In this document: piece by piece, positions 47,091-51,514 of the stretch
Position numbering within the stretch: the first letter of the stretch is position 1
Layout of the letters: every line of letters begins with the position of its first letter
The notes under the pieces: generated by a model
The model's input: the letters and a program-made list of their open reading frames with translations, nothing else
What the model was told of the DNA's origin: nothing
Databases searched by the model: none
Program-made: the position numbers and the translations under genes
NCBI GenBank assembly: GCA_018398765.1
Contig: JAHBMJ010000284.1
Location: forward strand, 1 to 51,514
Length of the DNA stretch: 51,514 nucleotides
From: Chromera velia
Taxonomy: Eukaryota; Sar; Chromeraceae
Direction: 5' to 3'

Positions 47091-50000
47091 TATGTCTTTG
47101 CCTATCCGACCATCTTCCAAGTCTTCCTTTCTTTCTCTCTCTCTTCTAGTGTCTTTGTGGGGACTGAAGATCAAAGCATCTGCAGTGTGTTGTCTTTAGG
47201 GTTTCAGTCTGTCTCTCCCCCCGCGGAAGCTGTCGATCGACATGTCAAGACATGGACTTTGTACATTTCTGTTTCCTTCTCAACTTCCTGAGCAGGTGCG
47301 GCTTGATGGCGTCTCCATCGGCAATGCTGGTGTGGTGCGTCTCTGTCAGGCTGCCTCCAAATTTTACTCTGTCCAGAGCCTCCGCAAGCCTGCCGAAAGC
47401 GACAACGAGGCCTCTCTCTTTCAATCCCGCGCAGCCTTCCGACTGTTCTTTTCCAGATGTCCCCATGTGGGGGGGGGAGCTTGGGACTCGGTGCAGTTTT
47501 CCCTGCAGGGTCACATGAGCGGGGCTCTCCAGTGGGAACCAGACCCTGAAGATGCACACACAGCACAGGAGGGCTTTCTCCCCTCGTCTCTCTTTATCCC
47601 GTTAGAGCAAACCAACGTGAGGAGGCTGAGCGCTGTCATCAGTCCTTTCCGCCAGCGAGGAGGCGTCGAGAAGTTGCGGAGACTGTTTGGAAGGCTCAAA
47701 AGGCTGGTTGCCGAGATGCCTGCTGCCGAAAGGGAAGAAACACAAAAAGTGTGAATGGTACCCTTCGACAGTCTCTTGGAGTGTCTCAGCGTAGGCCCTG
47801 GCGCTTTTGCCTTGCACGCGTTTGACATCAGGGCTGCCCTAAAGCCCCTGGCAGGGAGTGAGCCAGCTGCAGAGGCACGACTTCGAGAAGAAGCAGATCC
47901 ACTTCCCTCTGGAAAGGAGAAAGAAGACCCTCCGCAGGAGAGAACAAAGGGGAAACGCCTCATGTCCTCAGCTTTTTTGGCACGTCTCCGTCCCTTCTGC
48001 CGCCGCATCAAACGAGAAGAGGGCTCTGAAGCCTTCAGAGAGGAGGAGCAGGAGGCCCTTACTAGGTTCTTTCCAGTCGCTGCTCTCCCTGTCTCTGTCA
48101 CTCTTTCCCTCCCACCCGCGTCTCCACACACCCTGCTGGCCTCCGAAGGCTTCTCCACCCTTTCCACATCAGGGGAGGATGGCACCCTTTTCAAACTGAA
48201 GTCTTCTGCAGCTGTTTGTGCACAGAGCAACCCTGGGTGCTGGAGAGAACTCAAGCGTGTATGTGTACAGTCCACTTCGATCACAGATTCGGGTCTTGCA
48301 GCGTTCTGTCAGGCACTGTCTGAGGGAGACGGTGCGGTCAACCTGGAGACTTTCCATTTGCTGAACTGCACCCAGCTGACGAGTGAGGCCACCTCTATTT
48401 TAAAGTCGTTTCTCCAAACGCTTTTCCAACAGAAAGCCAAACTCAGTCAGGGGGAACAGCTGGGGGAAGAAGAGGGGGCAAACGGTAAGGCACAAGAGGA
48501 GCAAGTGCCCCTTCGATTGGATTTGGCCATACAGGGCTGCGATTCTATCAGTGAGAAGGTCGAAAGAGAGATTAGGGAAGAACTCAAAAGACTCATGGGA
48601 CAGGATGGCAGCTCCGAAAATCCTGAGGGACACAACTCGACTGTTGCACATGACGGGAGGGACGCCAAAGGTGACGGAGACGGTTCGATGGACCCCTCCG
48701 TGATGGCAGAAAAAGTCGCCATGGAGATTAAAGGCATACAAGAAGTGTTTGAAGGAGTACAGAGAGAGGGTAGAGGTGTACAGTTATCAGGTGATGTGGG
48801 TGCGCGAGTGGAACGTCTTGGCATTCTAGTGGTAAATTTACGGAAGCTGGGTGACGAAGTGGAATTTTTCAAGACTAAAAATGAGAGTCTGGAGAAACAA
48901 TTCAAGGCAAGTCGCTGCTTGTCCGGGTATAGGTATATTTCTTTCAAGATCTGTCTATGTGCTTTTGCTGCCGAACTCCAAAATTCGCTTTTGGCACTTT
49001 CCGTTCGACATTTACTGCACGGATACATAATTGTCAATCCCCATTTTACCTTTGCGTGCGTGAATGCAGGAAGAAAGGCATCTGAGGAAAAAGTACTTTA
49101 ACGAGATTGAGGACATGAAAGGTGAGATAAGGAAGTTCAAATGCTGCAGGGTTGATGGAGGCTCTATTATTCATGTGGAAAAATTTGAATTGATCTGCAA
49201 GCTGGTACACACATCCCACACAACGCAGGCACTGACATGTACGTTCAGTAAAGGCAAAGATAATTGATTGACTTCTCTCATGGTCCGCTTCAAGCTCAAT
49301 GTATCGAGGCATGCAAGGGTCTTGTGCTACCATTGACTGGTTTGGGGGGCGCCTTGTTGATTTCTGCATGTGCCTGCGCCCTTGGTGATTTGATTCTATA
49401 TCTGCTGCTGCAGGGAAAATCCGTGTGTACTGCAGGCTGCGTCCAATGGCCAAGTATGAAGTGGAGAAGGGGTCAGAAGACGTTGTCGAGTTGATCGACG
49501 AATTTTCTCTCAAAGTCCGTCTTGGAAAAGTCGCATATTTGATCATGCAGAAGAGTTCGATTTTCTCTTCTGCCGTCAGCCTATTCAGCTAGGGCAGTTG
49601 TGTTTCTTCTTTGCCAAGTTATTCATACCATTCTTCGTCATTTTTTTCTTTTCTTTGCTGCGGGCTGATTTCTTGTGAGAGAAGCAGCATGTAAGACGAG
49701 TCTCAGGTGGAGCAGAGGAAGTCTTGCAGCGGAGGCGGAAACTTGCAGAAGGCGCTGTACACGAAGACAATTTGCAAGCAGAAGGCACTTGTTGAAACCG
49801 AAAAAACAACCCAATATCATGCATGAATGAATTCAACTGCAGGCTCATTCACAGAGGGGCGTCCAGGACTTCACATTCGATAAAGTGTTCGGACCCCAGA
49901 GCACCCAAGAGGAAGTCTTCGAGGACGTCAGGAGGCTGGTCTCGTCCGCAGTCGACGGATTCAACGTGTGAGTACTATTCTGTACCTACATGGAGAAAGT

Positions 50001-50189
50001 GAATGGATTGAGTCGTGCGTTGCGAGGTTGAATCCGATCCCCCGACGTCTCTGGACCTGCATGGAAGAGACCCTATCTTCACTTCTCTGGCACTCCTCTG
50101 CGGCTCTCTTTCTTCGCGTGCGTCATTTCTTTGCTTTGCAGAAGTGTGACATATGACTGTACGCAGATCGACTTGGAGAAGGTGTGCAT

Positions 50190-50220
<31 letters not shown>

Positions 50221-50477
50221 GGCAGGAAGGCAGGCATACGGCTGTGTCTACTGGGTGCCCTTTTTTGTGCTTGTGACGTACATGGAATTGCAGAGGCGTC
50301 TTCACTTTCGGGCAGACGGGGACCGGGAAGACGTACACGATTTTCGGAGGAGGGCCTGGGCGAGAGGGGATTGCCCAGAGGTCCATCTGGGAGCTGTTCA
50401 AAGTTTTGGAGGCCAGCAGGATTTCTACAGTCTCATGGGATGTGAAAGTCTCTGTCTGCGAGATCTACCTTGACAAT
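44368..50477 (+). CDS. RGW/FE-domain, LRR-like and KCBP-type kinesin-14 fusion gene, partial at both ends
   Basis: Exons: 44368-44480 (tentative), 44663-45483, 45833-45920, 46208-46366, 46714-46911, 47296-48906, 49070-49121, 49414-49514, 49843-49967 and 50294-50477. Phases match at every join. Exons 2-5 carry a domain with FWDFASMYQKPRTPEEE, PYRQRGWPYFE and KFTNGAD, which I recall from many unnamed protist proteins. Exon 47296-48906 has leucine-rich-repeat-like pieces on both sides of an in-frame TGA (47752-47754): LDGVSIGNAGVVRLCQA and TSITDSGLAAFCQAL. It ends in a coiled coil. Next come the kinesin-14 neck (RKKYFNEIEDMKGKIRVYCR), FTFDKVFGPQSTQEEVF and the P-loop GQTGTGKT (50310-50333), then EIYLDN. 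The neck matches KCBP-type minus-end motors. The rest of the motor lies beyond the window. Start exon not found. Confidence 0.8.
46916..47086 (+). repeat. (CT)n/(CTTT)n then (GT)n microsatellite in a kinesin-gene intron
   Basis: This pyrimidine-rich array of about 140 bp begins a few bases after the donor at 46912 and is followed by about 12 GT units. Confidence 0.95.
50191..50221 (+). repeat. (CAGA)n microsatellite
   Basis: Seven to eight CAGA units in the intron between the kinesin exons 49843-49967 and 50294-50477. Confidence 0.9.
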
Positions 50478-51257
50478 GTCAGTTCCTACACTGCATCTCG
50501 TGACGGTTTCGGCACGCAGGATCGAAGTATCCTCTTAATTGCCTTTTCTGTCCGAGTTGAATTAAGTCGGAGGGCCTTCATTCGTTCTCTCTTCATGTGG
50601 TCAAATTGCACTTTCAAATTAATTCAGCATGCATCTTTCGATAATTGATATTTAAATTTGCGTGCGTGTTCCCTGACAGCAATCTGCCTCCCAACAGGAA
50701 CAGAGGAGAGTAGGATGGCGATTTGCTCGACCTTGCTGTTGCATATCAATGAGGTGCCTCCATGCAGGTGTTGGGTGTATACATGAAGGGATGCATGCGC
50801 CGTCTCGTCGTGCGACAGTGAAGAGGCCGGGCCACAAGAATTTCTGACACAAGATGCATGCAAAGTTCAAAGGAGCTGTATAACATTGCACGAGAGAGAC
50901 TTCATGGCACAGACATCTTGCATACTATTTTTCTTCACTCCCGTTCACGTAAATTCAGCTGCGGGACCTCCTTGTATCATCAAAGCGACACGAGAAGCCC
51001 CCTCCCCTTGCAGTGCACAAGAACGCATCCGGGGCTGTGTATTTAGAGGGGGCAGAAATAAAGGTCAATCGGTAGGATGCGCGCATGTTTCTTCTTTATT
51101 CTTTTCGGTAGCGAGCATCGGGCAGCTTCCTTTGCTTTGTGGTTCTTTCCCAGAAACGTTTTTTTCTGTGCTTTAATCCATCTATCCTTTCGTCCATCTA
51201 TTAATTCAGCCACTTCCCTGTTCTCCTTCAACAGAAAGACAGGGAGACTTTTGAGAT

Positions 51258-51298
51258 TGACTGACGTACTGACTGACTGACTGACTGTCTGACTGACG
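51258..51298 (+). repeat. (GACT)n array
   Basis: Tandem GACT units. It is the same tetranucleotide family seen next to many donors, here without a recognised adjacent exon. Confidence 0.85.
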
Positions 51299-51465
51299 GA
51301 GTAAGTGAGTGAGTTGATGAGAGACAGATCTGCACATGGATCCATGTACGTTGCCAAACTGAAGACTCCGGTTCAGTACGTCCGCACTCTCTCTCATGCC
51401 CAAGGCACGAGTTCCTTGATCGATCATACAGCAGAAGGTGAAGTTGGACACCACGAATTGACACA

Positions 51466-51471
51466 GACACA

Positions 51472-51512
<41 letters not shown>

Positions 51513-51514
51513 AC
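51466..51514 (+). repeat. (AC)n microsatellite at the right edge
   Basis: ACAC repeats run to the end of the window. Confidence 0.95.

Larger units (their letters stand above)
50478..51514. other. Likely intron of the kinesin gene with terminal microsatellites
   Basis: The donor AAT|GTCAGT at 50477/50478 opens this stretch. No further kinesin motor motif (for example the switch II DLAGSE) is readable before the right edge, so the next exon should be beyond 51514. It contains a GACT array (51258-51298) and ends in an (AC)n array (51466-51514). Confidence 0.55.

Noticed and set aside
47755-49101. Separate gene starting at ATG 47755
   Set aside because: The frame is continuous with the upstream exon, the ATG immediately follows the TGA, and LRR-like sequence lies on both sides. 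It is kept as an alternative, not as the main call.
50145-50180. Possible small exon between the kinesin P-loop exon and its upstream exon
   Set aside because: It has AG and GT borders, but including it breaks phase with 50294 and inserts residues into the conserved FNV-to-GQTGTGKT stretch.

Overview
The window is nuclear DNA from a protist. Genes are long, split by many spliceosomal introns, and lie on both strands among microsatellites and AT-rich intergenic blocks. No operons, ribosome-binding sites or CRISPR arrays are visible. Every intron I resolved is GT-AG except one GC-AG. Acceptors are almost always TGCAG and donors are often GTCAGT instead of GTRAGT. Intron-rich modular secreted proteins, a RING-H2 protein, a KCBP-like kinesin and a protist RGW/FE-type domain together suggest an alveolate alga, most likely a chromerid such as Chromera. 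That is an inference from style and gene content, not a search result. All exon structures below were built by hand from splice signals and reading-phase bookkeeping.

Layout. About 0.16-1.9 kb (-): 3' part of a coiled-coil protein gene that runs off the left edge. About 2.14-2.43 kb (+): an orphan exon-like ORF in an AT-rich block that continues to about 4.3 kb. 4.95-8.4 kb (+): a five-exon membrane-anchored RING-H2 E3 ligase. 8.4-10.6 kb: AT-rich intergenic DNA with short repeats. 10.7-15.5 kb (-): a multi-exon gene block with eight sushi (CCP) modules. 16.05-29.92 kb (-): a 28-exon gene for a secreted protein of about 1943 residues, with a signal peptide, F5/8C (discoidin/fucolectin-like) domains and about 17 sushi modules. 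About 31.0-40.3 kb (+): a 14-exon gene for a protein of about 1532 residues, with a 30-bp in-frame Lys/Glu/Gln minisatellite. 40.3-42.8 kb: mostly non-coding and AT-rich. 42.77-43.51 kb (-): an intronless NADAR-family gene. About 44.4 kb to the right edge (+): a gene joining an RGW/FE domain, leucine-rich-repeat-like sequence and a coiled coil to the start of a kinesin-14 (KCBP-type) motor, with one in-frame TGA in its largest exon.

The two sushi blocks are adjacent, share strand and use phase-1 introns throughout. They are either tandem paralogous genes or one very large gene with an alternative terminal exon. The large sushi gene and the Lys/Glu-repeat gene are divergent and share an intergenic region of about 1 kb. 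Best candidates for new biology are the RGW/LRR/kinesin architecture with its TGA, the recurrent CAGT-type repeats that start just downstream of 5' splice sites, and the size of the sushi/F5-8C protein.
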